DNA of 64,000 bases, from assembly GCF_023715685.1 (NCBI RefSeq), contig NZ_JAMBOQ010000002.1, positions 868,001 through 932,000 of the forward strand, read 5' to 3'. Below the pieces are notes generated by a model, which was given only the letters and a program-made list of their open reading frames with translations, was not told the origin of the DNA and did not search any database. The number at the start of each line of letters is the position of its first letter. The first letter of the stretch is position 1. Both the position numbers and the translations under genes were made by a program. Shown here in pieces: positions 26,657 through 36,759 of the stretch. The DNA is from Priestia aryabhattai. Its GTDB lineage: Bacteria; Bacillota; Bacilli; Bacillales; Bacillaceae_H.

Positions 26657-27157
26657 ATGCAAATTAGAGAACTAGAATTACATGATGCTGCAAACTTTGT
26701 AGATTTACTTAAACAGATTGAAGAAGAAAGTAAGTTTATGCTGTTTGAAAGCGGAGAGCGAAAACTGAGCACAGATCAGCAGGAGAAAAACATCGAAATC
26801 TTTAAGCAACAGCCAAACTCTACTATTATTGTAGCGGAAGAAAACGAGATGCTTGTGGGATATATAGCTGCAACAGGAGGTGAAGCTAACCGAAACGCTC
26901 ACATCGCTGCTCTGATATTAGGTATTCGAAAAACGTTTCAAAATCAAGGGATTGGTACGTCTCTATTCGCTGCTCTTGAAGAATGGGCAAGAGAACACCA
27001 TATTCACCGTCTTGAGCTCACAGTTGCTGTACAGCATGAGAAGGCTCTTTCTTTATATGATAAAGTAGGTTTTGAAATTGAAGGAACGAAAAAACATTCA
27101 CTTCGAATTGGCGGTTTGTTCATTGATGAGTACTATATGTCTAAATTGCTGAACTAA
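26657..27157 (+). CDS. GNAT-family N-acetyltransferase
   Basis: A 166-residue GNAT protein. The acetyl-CoA binding loop is FQNQGIGTSLFAALEEWA (about residues 95-112), preceded by VGYIAATGG and followed by HRLELTVAVQHEKALSLYDKVGFEIEG, the usual beta-bulge and C-terminal motif. The ending IDEYYMSKLL is common in the group that includes uncharacterised Bacillus acetyltransferases. AAAAAGGGGG precedes ATG 26657. Substrate unknown. Confidence 0.85.
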   Translation: MQIRELELHDAANFVDLLKQIEEESKFMLFESGERKLSTDQQEKNIEIFKQQPNSTIIVAEENEMLVGYIAATGGEANRNAHIAALILGIRKTFQNQGIGTSLFAALEEWAREHHIHRLELTVAVQHEKALSLYDKVGFEIEGTKKHSLRIGGLFIDEYYMSKLLN

Positions 27158-27194
27158 AAAAGAAACGACGTTTAAAGACGCCGTTTCTTTTTTA
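27156..27194. terminator. Bidirectional terminator
   Basis: AAAAAAGAAACGACG pairs with CGCCGTTTCTTTTTT with one mismatch. It separates the convergent GNAT and uraH genes. Confidence 0.88.
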
Positions 27195-27548
27195 ACTTCC
27201 TCTGTAAATTTGGTATCCCCACGGTGACACAAGCAAAGGGACGTGATAATGTTCTTGTTCAGAAGACAATCCGACTCGAACAGAAACTTGATTTAAAAAG
27301 GGCGGATTTGTTGTTTGAACTTCTTGTTTTTTATAATACTCCCCAATATGAAACAGAAGTTCATACTCTCCCGACTCAAACGCTTCAGAAGAGAAGAGAG
27401 GGTTTGCTAACCTCCCGTCTTCATTTGTAGTACCATGCGAAATCTTTATTCGTTTACTTTCTGACTGGATATGATAGAAATCAACTGTGACAAAAGCAGC
27501 CGGACATCCGTGAGTAAGGTCTAAAATATGCGTTGTAATTTTAGTCAT
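27192..27548 (-). CDS. uraH: 5-hydroxyisourate hydrolase
   Basis: A 118-residue transthyretin-like enzyme (PucM in B. subtilis). The N-terminal ITTHILDLTHGCPA block and the C-terminal YRGS tetrapeptide are the family signature, and catalytic His, Arg and Ser positions are in place. It hydrolyses 5-hydroxyisourate to OHCU in uric acid breakdown. Its start overlaps the uraD stop by 4 bases, so the two consecutive steps are coupled. Confidence 0.94.
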   Translation of the reverse strand: MTKITTHILDLTHGCPAAFVTVDFYHIQSESKRIKISHGTTNEDGRLANPLFSSEAFESGEYELLFHIGEYYKKQEVQTTNPPFLNQVSVRVGLSSEQEHYHVPLLVSPWGYQIYRGS

Positions 27549-28072
27549 GCTTGTTTCTCTGTCTCCTTATCTTCAATAATTTTATCGGTTAAACGAAAGA
27601 AAGCAATTTTATATACTTCTTCTAACGCTGTATCAAACTCCGTTTGTTCGGTATTTAGTAACCGGCTTTGCATTGCCTCGTAGATATCTTCTTTTTGTTT
27701 ACCTCGTACTGCCAAAATAAAAGGGAAAGGAAACTTTTCCATATACGTTTGATTAAGAGAAGAAACCTGTTCATACTCATCTCGTGTTAAATTTTGTAAT
27801 CCTGCTTTGGTTTGTTCTTCAGTAGAAGCAGATGTCATAGCGATATTTGCACCTAGATTTGGATGAGCCTGCAACAACTTAAGCTGTTTTTCTACAGATG
27901 CTTGCGCTACAATTTCTTTCATCATTCCATGAAGTTGTTCAACGGAGGAGAAAGGGCGCTTAGAATAAGCCTCTTCTGCAACCCAAGGTGAATGTTCAAA
28001 TATACCACCAACTAATGAGACAAAATGCTGCTTGCTAAGCTGATTTACATACTGTATAGATACATTGTTCAT
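27545..28072 (-). CDS. uraD: OHCU decarboxylase
   Basis: A 175-residue 2-oxo-4-hydroxy-4-carboxy-5-ureidoimidazoline decarboxylase, giving S-allantoin. Diagnostic blocks are FEHSPWVAEEAY, the catalytic-site LLQAHPNLG and FPFPFILAVRGK. In B. subtilis this domain is fused to urate oxidase in PucL; here it stands alone and no urate oxidase gene is in the operon. It lies between a purine permease and uraH, with only 12 bases to the former. Confidence 0.93.
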   Translation of the reverse strand: MNNVSIQYVNQLSKQHFVSLVGGIFEHSPWVAEEAYSKRPFSSVEQLHGMMKEIVAQASVEKQLKLLQAHPNLGANIAMTSASTEEQTKAGLQNLTRDEYEQVSSLNQTYMEKFPFPFILAVRGKQKEDIYEAMQSRLLNTEQTEFDTALEEVYKIAFFRLTDKIIEDKETEKQA

Positions 28073-28084
28073 ACTAAACCACCT

Positions 28085-29407
28085 TTATTTTATTTCTGAA
28101 TAGTCTGTCTTATCAAGAGAGACAGAAGGTACTTTTCGTTCAACCGATGCGTTAAAAAAGAGATTTAATAAAATTGCAGCTAAACTTCCGGTAATAACTC
28201 CATCGCTTACAATCACGCGCAAAGTATTTGGGAGCTGAGAGAATAAATCAGGTACCACCGTTACGCCAAGGCCGAGTGAAAGAGAGCACGCAATAATCAG
28301 CAAATTTTCTTGTTTGGCCAAATCAACAGCGCTTAGCATTTTGATGCCTGATGAAATAACTAAACCAAACAACACGACCATCGCTCCTCCTAAAACAGGA
28401 GTGGGAATAATGGTTGTAAAAGCAGCAATTTTAGGAACAAGCCCCAGTAATACGAGAATGAAGCCGGCTACTACCACTACATTTCTTGTTTTTACTTTCG
28501 ATAATTGAACCAGTCCTACATTCTGAGCGAATGTATTGTAAGGGAAAGCATTAAATAGCCCTCCAAGAACAATGGCGATTCCTTCGGCACGGTAGCCTTT
28601 TGTAAAATCTTTTTCAGTTAATTCTCGATCACACAGCTTTCCTAACGCTAAAAATACGCCTGTAGACTCAATAATAATGACCAAGCATACGAGAATCATC
28701 GTTAAAATGGGCCCGATTTCAAAAGTGGGCATCCCAAAATAAAAAGGAATGGGAATGTGAAACCAAGAAGCTTCATTAAAATTAGTGAAATCAACTTTCC
28801 CCATTAACACAGCGGCTATTGTTCCAGCTACAATTCCAATCAACACAGAAAGAGAACGAAGAAAACCGCTGGAAAATCGATTTAAAATTAAAATAAGCGC
28901 TAGAACACCAAAAGAAAGAAGAAGATTAGAAAGAGAACCAAAATCTTTACTTCCCACTCCTCCTGCCATATTTCGGACAGCGGATGGTACAAGCGATAAA
29001 CCAATCATCGTAACAACCGTTCCTGTGACAACTGGAGGAAAAAATTTAATAATCTTGCCTAAAAAACTTGCTGCCAGTACGATGAAAATACCACCAGCAA
29101 TAATCGCTCCGTAAACAGCGCTAACTCCATATTGAGTCCCAATTGCAATCATAGGAGTCACCGCTACAAATGAGCTTCCAAGTACAACAGGAAGCCCAAT
29201 CCCAAGCCACCTGTTTGTCCATGCCTGCAACAGCGTAGCTAGCCCGCATGTCAATAAATCAATGGCCACGAGATAGGCTAAGTCATGCGCATTCAAATTC
29301 AATGCGCGTCCCACCATCAACGGAACGAGAATGGCGCCCGCATACATAGCAAGTACGTGCTGTAATCCCAATGAAGCTAGTCGAAACGGTCGATTTTGGT
29401 TATTCAC
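28085..29407 (-). CDS. Urate/xanthine permease (NCS2 family, PucJ/PucK-like)
   Basis: A 440-residue NCS2 nucleobase transporter. The family signature is seen around ESTGVFLALGKLCDRE and NTFAQNVGLVQLSKVKTR; the N-terminal GLQHVLAMYAGAILVPLMVG is typical. The downstream uraD and uraH genes make urate the likely substrate, as for B. subtilis PucJ and PucK. AAGGAGG precedes the start. The order is permease-uraD-uraH in one transcript. Confidence 0.88.
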   Translation of the reverse strand: MNNQNRPFRLASLGLQHVLAMYAGAILVPLMVGRALNLNAHDLAYLVAIDLLTCGLATLLQAWTNRWLGIGLPVVLGSSFVAVTPMIAIGTQYGVSAVYGAIIAGGIFIVLAASFLGKIIKFFPPVVTGTVVTMIGLSLVPSAVRNMAGGVGSKDFGSLSNLLLSFGVLALILILNRFSSGFLRSLSVLIGIVAGTIAAVLMGKVDFTNFNEASWFHIPIPFYFGMPTFEIGPILTMILVCLVIIIESTGVFLALGKLCDRELTEKDFTKGYRAEGIAIVLGGLFNAFPYNTFAQNVGLVQLSKVKTRNVVVVAGFILVLLGLVPKIAAFTTIIPTPVLGGAMVVLFGLVISSGIKMLSAVDLAKQENLLIIACSLSLGLGVTVVPDLFSQLPNTLRVIVSDGVITGSLAAILLNLFFNASVERKVPSVSLDKTDYSEIK

Positions 29408-29428
29408 CTAAAAACCTCCTTTAATTAT

Positions 29429-29460
29429 ATTACATGTAATGTTAATAAATATTACATTTA
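29429..29460. promoter_or_regulatory. Palindromic operator candidate upstream of the urate genes
   Basis: ATTACATGTAAT (29429-29440) is a perfect 12-bp palindrome, and a related ATTACATTTA follows at 29451-29460. They lie 20-50 bases upstream of the permease start. Confidence 0.35.
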
Positions 29461-29676
29461 AAATGATACATTAATAGTAAAATGTTTTTTAAGGGATGTC
29501 ATTAGTTAAGTTGACTAAAAACAGAAGGGGAAATATCTGATTTTATACAATGTAGAGAGAAGCAGTGAAGCTATTGTGGAAAAAGATGTTACATTCTTTT
29601 TTAGTACCAACTCTTAATAGTAAGTGATATAATTTTTGTATATATTTTCAAATAATAGAGAGAAGAGGAAACATTT

Positions 29677-30264
29677 ATGTATAATGTTGCGGCTCACACA
29701 TGTAAATTTTTATTAAAAAGGAGGGGAAAGCTTCATGTAAGGAACAGAGAGTATCTGCCAACGGATACAGGCTTTGTTATCGCTTGTTCGCATAAGGGAT
29801 GGGTAGACGTCGTAGCGCTTGGTACAGCAGTTTTGCCTCATCAAATTCATTTTATGGCAAAAAAGGAGCTTTTTAATCATATACTCACTAGTAATGTATT
29901 AAAAAAACTTAACGCATTCCCAGTAGATCGTAACAATCCAGGACCCAGCAGCATTAAAACACCTATTAAATTGGCAAAACAAGGACATATAGTCGGAATT
30001 TTTCCCAGCGGCACGCGGACTGAGGAAGACGTGCCGCTGAAAAGAGGAGCAGTCACTATAGCAAGTATGGCAAAGGTTCCTATCGTACCCGCGGTTTACG
30101 AAGGACCCACAAATCTAAAAGAGCTATTTTCAAAGGATTCCATTGTCATTTCCTTTGGAAAACCTATCTACCTTGCTGAAGGCAAACTGACAAAAGATCG
30201 CCTTTCCGACGCATCAAATCACTTAACAGCTTCGATTCGTGCGTTAGAGGAAACAGCAAAATAA
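29677..30264 (+). CDS. 1-acyl-glycerol-3-phosphate acyltransferase (PlsC family)
   Basis: A 195-residue acyltransferase. The catalytic HX4D motif is SHKGWVDVVAL (His and Asp four residues apart), the second motif is FPVDRNN and the third is FPSGTRTEE, the equivalent of FPEGTRS. It would transfer an acyl chain to lysophosphatidate or a related lysolipid at the membrane face. It is shorter than typical PlsC (about 200-240). AGAAGAGGAAAC precedes the ATG. The following gene starts 20 bases later and is probably cotranscribed. Confidence 0.85.
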   Translation: MYNVAAHTCKFLLKRRGKLHVRNREYLPTDTGFVIACSHKGWVDVVALGTAVLPHQIHFMAKKELFNHILTSNVLKKLNAFPVDRNNPGPSSIKTPIKLAKQGHIVGIFPSGTRTEEDVPLKRGAVTIASMAKVPIVPAVYEGPTNLKELFSKDSIVISFGKPIYLAEGKLTKDRLSDASNHLTASIRALEETAK

Positions 30265-30284
30265 CTTCATAGCGGAGGTGCATC

Positions 30285-30770
30285 ATGAAAGATTGGGTAC
30301 AGAGAAAGTTAAACGATGTGATTAGCGATGATGTGCAGGCAAAAATGAAAGAAAAGATGGCTGAAAGCGGTATAACCGTTCCTATATCCGCTTCTATGCT
30401 CATGCGGATTTTTCAAAAGCAAATGACAAAGCAAGATCAAATTCAGCAATTTTCTATTTCGTTTCAAGACTCCTATATTCACGTGAATGGAATTATTAAA
30501 AAATTTCTCGTGAGAATTCCGTTTTCCATTGTGCTAGAACCTCTTGAAGCAAAAGAACGTACGCTTTTATTCAAAATTCATGAAATGAAACCTCTTAATC
30601 AAAATTGGATTAACTATCGAATTTTTCACAAACCGCCTGTTACTACTTATGAAGAAAAACAAATTCATATCAATCTCAATGAAATTGATAAAGTGAAGGT
30701 CATTCCACTAGGAAAAATCAAACAATTTTCAATACAAGATGAAAAGCTCCGAGTAAAAATCGGTCTATAA
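30285..30770 (+). CDS. Hypothetical protein, 161 aa
   Basis: Unrecognised soluble protein, with no signal peptide or membrane helix. It begins with a charged helix (KDWVQRKLNDVISDDVQAKMK) and continues as alternating beta strands (FSISFQDSYIHVNGIIKKF, IPFSIVLEPLEA), a layout like lipid-associated LmeA/DUF2993-type or PlsC-linked proteins; this is only a structural impression. AGCGGAGGTG precedes the ATG. It follows plsC in the same direction. Confidence 0.65.
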   Translation: MKDWVQRKLNDVISDDVQAKMKEKMAESGITVPISASMLMRIFQKQMTKQDQIQQFSISFQDSYIHVNGIIKKFLVRIPFSIVLEPLEAKERTLLFKIHEMKPLNQNWINYRIFHKPPVTTYEEKQIHINLNEIDKVKVIPLGKIKQFSIQDEKLRVKIGL

Positions 30771-30870
30771 AACGTTTTAAATAAAATGTAAAAATAGTTT
30801 TTTTAGAAAGAAAACCTTTTCAATTCAGCACTTAATTTGATTAGGTGCTATTTCTTTATAATTTTTATAA

Positions 30871-30928
30871 AATTTTTAGAATTTTTCGTCTCTAACTATT
30901 GTGACACGCTTCCTTAAAGTTGTACAAT
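30871..30928 (+). promoter_or_regulatory. ilvE promoter with possible CodY box
   Basis: TTGTGA (30899-30904) and TACAAT (30923-30928) are 18 bases apart. AATTTTTAGAATTTT (30871-30885) matches the CodY consensus AATTTTCWGAAAATT at 12 of 15 positions and lies just upstream. CodY control of branched-chain amino acid genes is well known. Confidence 0.45.
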
Positions 30929-30989
30929 GTAACTTATATAGAGGTTTAAGCGAAAAACCCGTAAATATAAAGAGCAAGGAGAAACAACT

Positions 30990-32063
30990 ATGACAACTTA
31001 TTCAATCGATGTAACACTAAGTCAAACAAAAAAAGAAAAGCCGCAATCTGATCAATTGCAATTCGGGAAAATCTTCACGGACCACATGTTCATTATGGAT
31101 TATACAGAAGGCCAAGGATGGCACGATGCTCGTATTGTGCCTTATCAACCTATCACATTAGATCCGGCATCTATGATCTTTCATTACGGGCAGTCTGTTT
31201 TTGAAGGGCTAAAAGCATATGTAACAAAAAAAGAGCAAGTATTATTATTTAGACCAGATGAGAACTTCAAACGTTTAAATAAATCAAACGATCGTCTTTG
31301 TATTCCTCATGTTGATGAAGACTTAGCGCTAGAAGCGTTAAAACAGCTGATTAAAATTGACCGCGAATGGATTCCTACTGCTGAAGGTACATCACTATAC
31401 ATTCGCCCATTTGTCATCGCAACAGAGCCATACTTAGGAGTAGCGCCATCTGACCGCTATCAATTTATCATTATTCTATCTCCAGTTGGTTCCTATTATA
31501 AAGAAGGTATCGCTCCTGTAAAAATTGCGGTTGAAAGCGAATTTGTTCGTGCCGTAGCAGGAGGGACAGGGACAGCTAAAACAGGTGGAAACTATGCTTC
31601 AAGCTTAAAAGCTCAGCAGCTTTCTGACTCAAAAGGCTATTCACAAGTGCTGTGGTTAGACGGGGTTGAACGTAAGTACATTGAAGAAGTAGGAAGCATG
31701 AATATTTTCTTCAAAATCAATGGAGAAGTGGTAACGCCATCTGTGAACGGAAGTATTTTGGAAGGAATTACGCGTAAATCCATCATTGAGTTGCTAAAAC
31801 ACTGGAATATGCCTGTAACTGAGCGTCGTATTTCTATGGAAGAAATTAAGCAAGCCTATTCCGAAGGCAAACTAGAAGAGGCATTTGGAACAGGGACAGC
31901 TGCAGTTATTTCTCCAATTGGCGAACTATTTTGGAATAACGAGAAAATGGTAATCAACGGTGGAAATACAGGAGAAGTATCACAAAAACTGTATGACACT
32001 CTAACAGGTATTCAAAATGGTACAGTAGAAGACCCTTTCGGCTGGGCAGTGGAAGTAGAATAA
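30990..32063 (+). CDS. ilvE: Branched-chain amino acid aminotransferase
   Basis: A 357-residue class IV, PLP-dependent aminotransferase of the branched-chain type found in Firmicutes (YwaA/IlvK group) and eukaryotes. The cofactor lysine is Lys197 in [11 protein letters not shown]. The [18 protein letters not shown] and [16 protein letters not shown] blocks are diagnostic. It interconverts valine, leucine and isoleucine with their keto acids. CAAGGAGAAAC precedes the ATG. It is monocistronic with a clear terminator. Confidence 0.95.
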   Translation: MTTYSIDVTLSQTKKEKPQSDQLQFGKIFTDHMFIMDYTEGQGWHDARIVPYQPITLDPASMIFHYGQSVFEGLKAYVTKKEQVLLFRPDENFKRLNKSNDRLCIPHVDEDLALEALKQLIKIDREWIPTAEGTSLYIRPFVIATEPYLGVAPSDRYQFIIILSPVGSYYKEGIAPVKIAVESEFVRAVAGGTGTAKTGGNYASSLKAQQLSDSKGYSQVLWLDGVERKYIEEVGSMNIFFKINGEVVTPSVNGSILEGITRKSIIELLKHWNMPVTERRISMEEIKQAYSEGKLEEAFGTGTAAVISPIGELFWNNEKMVINGGNTGEVSQKLYDTLTGIQNGTVEDPFGWAVEVE

Positions 32064-32091
32064 ATTTCGATAATCAAATATTTTTTTACGT

Positions 32092-32123
32092 AAAAGAAGC
32101 GGGGCAACCACCGCTTCTTTTTT
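32092..32123 (+). terminator. Terminator of ilvE
   Basis: AAAAGAAGCGG pairs with CCGCTTCTTTT around GGCAACCA, followed by T. Confidence 0.92.
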
Positions 32124-32285
32124 GTTCGTTACCAAATAGTCCAAAAGAAACAAACTATATTTTGAATATTTCGGCCTATTTATATACTTTTATTGTAAAA
32201 TAAATATAATTATCCTTATAAAAGCAACACTTTGTCTTTATTGAAATTCACAGCTTTATTTATTCGTTATAAGGGGGAGAACAAA

Positions 32286-32510
32286 ATGCTTTTTTTATCA
32301 CATGATGAAAAAATCAAACAGCTGGCTTCACGCTTAGCTGAACGACTAGAAAGAGAATTAAACAAAGAAACCTCAGATGAACAAATACACATGCTCATTG
32401 GCTATTTGTTTGCTTCTCATTTAATTGAGCACCGTCCTACGGGCTATTATGTAAGATCTCAATACCCTGAGCAATTACAAGATTTATACGAAACTTTACA
32501 CGTCCATTAA
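32286..32510 (+). CDS. Small conserved-looking protein, 74 aa
   Basis: A 74-residue acidic, mostly helical protein (DEKIKQLASRLAERLERELN followed by DEQIHMLIGYLFASHLIEH). The family is not recognised. AAGGGGGAG stands 8 bases before ATG 32286, a strong site. It is a single gene between ilvE and ppaC. Confidence 0.65.
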   Translation: MLFLSHDEKIKQLASRLAERLERELNKETSDEQIHMLIGYLFASHLIEHRPTGYYVRSQYPEQLQDLYETLHVH

Positions 32511-32901
32511 CAAGGGGGCTTTTTTGGTTATTTTATATAAATAAGGACAAAATAATACATATTCTCTTTAATAATGGTTATTGCTTCCTTACTTTTTCTT
32601 TATCAAAATTGGCAAGATACGGCGTTTAAGTTATCTATCAAGTGATGGATAGACGGGTTGTGTTTTATCGATGACTTTTATATAATGAACGTAGAAAACC
32701 CTCTATTTATATCGGAAATATAGGTGTTTTTCATATGAAAAAGATACAAAATGGCAAAATATCTGCGGATGAACATCATTTTTCGCAAAAAAAATTAAAA
32801 TAATGTAAAAGTTTATGTTAAAATGGCAATGTTGCGTGAACGAATTAACTAAATTTACGCAAGAATGCTATTTACATACGTAAGAAGGAGAGAGATTTAA
32901 G
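32511..32901. other. Intergenic region before ppaC
   Basis: No gene of normal size. A 22-codon frame at 32735-32803 with a weak binding site is not convincing. The ppaC promoter should be here; TTAAAATGG near 32818 is a possible -10 region, but no clear -35 stands out. Confidence 0.4.
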
Positions 32902-33828
32902 ATGGCAAAAACGTTAATTTTTGGACATAAAAATCCTGACACAGATACAATCTGTTCTGCAATTGCATACGCTGATTTAAAAAATAAATTAGGTGTAGAC
33001 GCTGAACCCGTTCGCTTAGGTGATATTAACGGTGAAACGCAATTTGCTCTTGAAAAGTTCAACGCTGAATTACCACGTTTTGTTGATGAAGTATCTAAAG
33101 AAACGAATGAAGTTATTTTAGTAGATCACAACGAACGCCAACAAAGTGCAAACGATATTGATCAAGTGCGTGTGCTTGAAGTAATCGATCATCACCGTAT
33201 TGCAAACTTTGAAACGGCAGATCCTTTATACTATCGTGCAGAGCCAGTTGGATGTACGGCAACAATCTTAAACAAGATGTATAAAGAAAACGGCGTAGAA
33301 ATCCAACCTAACATCGCAGGTCTTATGCTATCAGCTATCATTTCTGATTCTTTATTATTCAAATCACCAACTTGCACAGATCAAGACGTTACAGCTGCTA
33401 AAGAATTAGCGGAAATTGCAGGCGTAGATGCAGAAGAGTACGGATTAGCAATGCTGAAAGCTGGAGCTGACTTAGGCGATAAAACAGCTTTACAATTAAT
33501 TTCATTAGATGCTAAAGAATTCAGCATGGGCACAAGCAAAGTTGAAATTGCGCAAGTGAATGCAATCGACGTAAATGACGTTTTAGTACGCAAAGTTGAA
33601 TTAGAAGAAGCAATTACTAAAACAATCGAAGAAAAAGGATTACAACTATTCCTTTTAGTTGTTACAGACATTTTAAACAGCAACTCTACTGCATTAGCAT
33701 TAGGTTCTGCTGCTTCAAAAGTAGAAGAAGCATACAACGTAACGCTTGAAAACAATACAGCTGTCTTAGAAGGCGTTGTATCACGTAAAAAACAAGTAGT
33801 ACCTGTATTAACATCTGTATTTGCTTAA
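32902..33828 (+). CDS. ppaC: Manganese-dependent inorganic pyrophosphatase
   Basis: A 308-residue class C (family II) pyrophosphatase of the DHH superfamily. Metal ligands lie in [13 protein letters not shown] (His and Asp residues) and in VIDHHRI, the DHH motif; the C-terminal DHHA2 domain binds substrate with the SRKKQ motif near residue 300. It hydrolyses pyrophosphate to drive biosynthesis. AAGAAGGAGAGAG precedes the ATG. Confidence 0.97.
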   Translation: MAKTLIFGHKNPDTDTICSAIAYADLKNKLGVDAEPVRLGDINGETQFALEKFNAELPRFVDEVSKETNEVILVDHNERQQSANDIDQVRVLEVIDHHRIANFETADPLYYRAEPVGCTATILNKMYKENGVEIQPNIAGLMLSAIISDSLLFKSPTCTDQDVTAAKELAEIAGVDAEEYGLAMLKAGADLGDKTALQLISLDAKEFSMGTSKVEIAQVNAIDVNDVLVRKVELEEAITKTIEEKGLQLFLLVVTDILNSNSTALALGSAASKVEEAYNVTLENNTAVLEGVVSRKKQVVPVLTSVFA

Positions 33829-33829
33829 T

Positions 33830-33866
33830 AAAAAACGGTTCGTGTCTAAACACGAACTGTTTTTTT
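33830..33866. terminator. Bidirectional terminator, overlapping a coding end
   Basis: AACGGTTCGTG pairs with CACGAACTGTT around TCTAAA, with A and T flanks. The minus-strand lipase gene ends inside it (stop at 33846-33848). Confidence 0.88.
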
Positions 33867-34790
33867 GTCTATTTGCACGTTAAGCCAATTTAGTATATCT
33901 TCTATCACTTCATCTTTATTTAATTCATTAAGCAATTCATGACGGCACTGTGTAAAAAAACGGTAGCTTACATCCTGCAATCCTGCTTTTTTAAAGTCGT
34001 TATATACTTTTAGTACGCCTTTTGTATAGTTGCCTACTGGATCATGTTCTCCAGACACTAAGTAAATAGGCAGATTTGATGGTACTAACTTTATATGAGC
34101 TAAATTAGAGATTTGTTTGATTCCTGTTAATAAGTCATAGAAAAATCCTGCTGTGAAAACCCCTCCGCAATAAGGGTCATTTACATATAAATCTACAGCT
34201 TTATTATCCTGACTTAACCAATCAAAAGGGGTTCGAGCAGGATGAAATGATTTGTTGTACTGTCCAAAAGAAAGTTTATCAAGCAATGGACTAGCAGATC
34301 GTAAGCCTTTTCTTTTTTTCTCTATTTTTGCAGCTATTATGCCACCCTGCAGTGAAAGGGAAGGAATGCTGCCAGTACCTGAGAGCACCACACCATGAAT
34401 ATGCTCTGTATTTAATTGAATATATCTTCTCGTTAGAAAAGACCCCATGCTGTGACCAAATAGAAAAACTGGGAGGTTAGGATTTTCCGTTACAATGCGT
34501 TTAGTTAAAGTAATCATATCGAAAACCACGGTGTCAAAACCATTTTCTTCAGAAAAAAAACGTTTTTCTTCATCTTTTAAAGCTGTTTGACCGTGACCGC
34601 GGTGATCATTCCCATAGACAATATATCCATTTTGAGTTAATACATCAGCAAAGTATTCATAGCGTCCAATATGTTCGGCCATCCCATGCGCTATTTGGAC
34701 AACGCCTTTTGCAGATTTATTTTCAATTTTCCATTTTTGTGCAAATATTTCTTTTTCCTGATGACCTCTGTAGTAAAAGGATTGTTTCAT
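33846..34790 (-). CDS. Alpha/beta hydrolase, lysophospholipase-like
   Basis: A 314-residue hydrolase of the serine aminopeptidase S33/monoglyceride lipase group, similar to B. subtilis YtpA. VVQIAHGMAEHIGRYEYFA holds the oxyanion motif, FGHSMGSFLTRR the nucleophile Ser, SGEHDPVGNY the acid and CRHELLNE the His. Such enzymes cleave lysophospholipids or monoacylglycerols. The start is ATG 34790 because AAAGGTGG is 9 bases upstream; the ATG at 34799 abuts that site. Confidence 0.88.
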   Translation of the reverse strand: MKQSFYYRGHQEKEIFAQKWKIENKSAKGVVQIAHGMAEHIGRYEYFADVLTQNGYIVYGNDHRGHGQTALKDEEKRFFSEENGFDTVVFDMITLTKRIVTENPNLPVFLFGHSMGSFLTRRYIQLNTEHIHGVVLSGTGSIPSLSLQGGIIAAKIEKKRKGLRSASPLLDKLSFGQYNKSFHPARTPFDWLSQDNKAVDLYVNDPYCGGVFTAGFFYDLLTGIKQISNLAHIKLVPSNLPIYLVSGEHDPVGNYTKGVLKVYNDFKKAGLQDVSYRFFTQCRHELLNELNKDEVIEDILNWLNVQIDKKTVRV

Positions 34791-35015
34791 TCTCCACATC
34801 CACCTTTGGATTTCCTGTAAAATAAGGGATATATGTATATATTATACTAATTTATGTAGGGAATTTTACTATTTTGAAATAAAAAATGATTATTTTGTCA
34901 TAAACCTTTACAAACCTTTATGTGATTTGTTAAATTAGTATTTATATTAAAAATTATTAAACAATTTAAAAAGATTTAGTTTTTAATAGGTTAGATGAAT
35001 ACGGAGGGAATTATT

Positions 35016-36692
35016 GTGGCAGAATTAAGAAGTAACATGATCAAAAAAGGATTCGACAGAGCACCGCACCGCAGCCTACTGCGTGCAGCTGGTGTAAAAG
35101 AAGAGGATTTCGGCAAACCGTTTATTGCGGTTGTCAATTCATATATTGATATTGTACCAGGTCATGTTCACTTACAAGAGTTTGGTAAAATCGTAAAAGA
35201 TGCGATTCGCGAAGCTGGTGGCGTACCTTTTGAAATGAACACTATCGGTGTAGATGATGGTATTGCGATGGGACATATCGGTATGCGTTATTCATTACCA
35301 AGTCGTGAAATCATTGCTGACTCAGTTGAAACGGTAGTATCTGCTCACTGGTTTGATGGAATGGTATGTATTCCAAATTGTGATAAAATTACGCCTGGGA
35401 TGTTAATGGCTTCATTACGTCTGAATATTCCGACAGTTTTTGTTAGCGGCGGACCAATGAAGGCTGGCGTAACGAGTGACGGTCGTAAGATTTCTCTTTC
35501 TTCAGTATTTGAAGGCGTAGGAGCTCATCAAGCAGGTAAACTTGATGATAAAGGATTGCTTGAATTAGAACAATTCGGCTGTCCGACATGCGGATCTTGT
35601 TCAGGAATGTTTACAGCAAACTCGATGAACTGCTTAGCTGAAGCGTTAGGACTTGCTTTACCTGGAAATGGTACAATCTTAGCAGTGGCTCCTGAACGTA
35701 AGGAATTTGTTAAAAAATCAGCTAAACAGCTTATGGAATTAATTAAATTAGATTTAAAACCACGTGATATTGTAACAGAAAAAGCAATCGACAACGCATT
35801 TGCTTTAGACATGGCGTTAGGTGGTTCTACAAATACAGTCCTTCACACGCTGGCTCTTGCGAATGAAGCTGAAATTGATTACCCGTTAGAGCGTATCAAT
35901 GAAGTCGCAGAACGCGTTCCTCACTTGGCAAAACTCGCTCCGGCTTCGGATGTATTTATTGAAGACTTACATGAAGCAGGAGGCGTATCGGCTGCTTTAA
36001 ACGAGCTATCTAAAAAAGAAGGTGCACTTCATTTAGATACGATGACGGTCACTGGAAAAACGCTAGGCGAAAACATTGCAGGATGCGATGTAAAGGATTA
36101 TAACGTTATTCATCCAATCGATAAGCCGTTCACAGAAAAAGGTGGACTTGCTGTATTATTTGGTAACTTAGCTCCAGATGGCGCGATTATTAAAACGGGC
36201 GGTGTTCAAGACGGTATTACTCGTCACGAAGGACCAGCAATTGTATTTGAGTCTCAAGACGAGGCGCTGCACGGTATTGCTAACGGCAAAGTAAAAGAAG
36301 GACATGTCGTAGTCATTCGTTATGAAGGACCAAAAGGCGGCCCGGGAATGCCTGAAATGTTAGCTCCAACTTCTCAAATCATGGGAATGGGACTAGGTGC
36401 AAAAGTAGCTCTATTAACGGACGGACGCTTCTCTGGCGCTTCTCGTGGATTATCAATTGGTCACGCATCTCCAGAAGCTGCTGAAGGCGGCCCGCTAGCA
36501 TTTGTAGAAGATGGCGACCACATCGTGATTGACATTGAAGATCGTTCGATGAATGTTCAAGTTTCTCCAGATGTTTGGGAAGAACGAAAAGCAAACTGGA
36601 AAGGCTTTGAGCCAAAAGTGAAAAAAGGCTATCTTGCAAGATATTCTAAACTTGTAACTTCTGCAAGCACAGGCGGAATTATGAAAATCTGA
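35016..36692 (+). CDS. ilvD: Dihydroxy-acid dehydratase
   Basis: A 558-residue IlvD, the iron-sulfur dehydratase giving 2-keto acids in valine, leucine and isoleucine synthesis. Cluster and metal motifs are [31 protein letters not shown] and [23 protein letters not shown]. The GTG at 35016 is the start: GGAGGGA stands 7 bases upstream and the resulting length equals the Bacillus family length; an in-frame ATG at 34995 lies before that site. It stands alone here, away from the ilv-leu operon. Confidence 0.96.
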   Translation: MAELRSNMIKKGFDRAPHRSLLRAAGVKEEDFGKPFIAVVNSYIDIVPGHVHLQEFGKIVKDAIREAGGVPFEMNTIGVDDGIAMGHIGMRYSLPSREIIADSVETVVSAHWFDGMVCIPNCDKITPGMLMASLRLNIPTVFVSGGPMKAGVTSDGRKISLSSVFEGVGAHQAGKLDDKGLLELEQFGCPTCGSCSGMFTANSMNCLAEALGLALPGNGTILAVAPERKEFVKKSAKQLMELIKLDLKPRDIVTEKAIDNAFALDMALGGSTNTVLHTLALANEAEIDYPLERINEVAERVPHLAKLAPASDVFIEDLHEAGGVSAALNELSKKEGALHLDTMTVTGKTLGENIAGCDVKDYNVIHPIDKPFTEKGGLAVLFGNLAPDGAIIKTGGVQDGITRHEGPAIVFESQDEALHGIANGKVKEGHVVVIRYEGPKGGPGMPEMLAPTSQIMGMGLGAKVALLTDGRFSGASRGLSIGHASPEAAEGGPLAFVEDGDHIVIDIEDRSMNVQVSPDVWEERKANWKGFEPKVKKGYLARYSKLVTSASTGGIMKI

Positions 36693-36698
36693 TAGTAC

Positions 36699-36727
36699 AA
36701 AAAAGGCTCTCTACTGAGAGCCTTTTT
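36699..36727 (+). terminator. Terminator of ilvD
   Basis: AAAAAGGCTCTC pairs with GAGAGCCTTTTT around TACT. Confidence 0.93.
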
Positions 36728-36759
36728 CTTTACTGAAGTAACTGTGTACAAGAAGATTT

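Noticed and set aside
32735..32803. 22-codon frame with AGGTG upstream before ppaC
   Set aside because: Too short, very Lys-rich in an A-rich region, and no other support.
34800..35015. CodY box or T-box leader before ilvD
   Set aside because: AATTTTACTATTTTGAAAT-like text is too far from consensus, and no T-box core was found.
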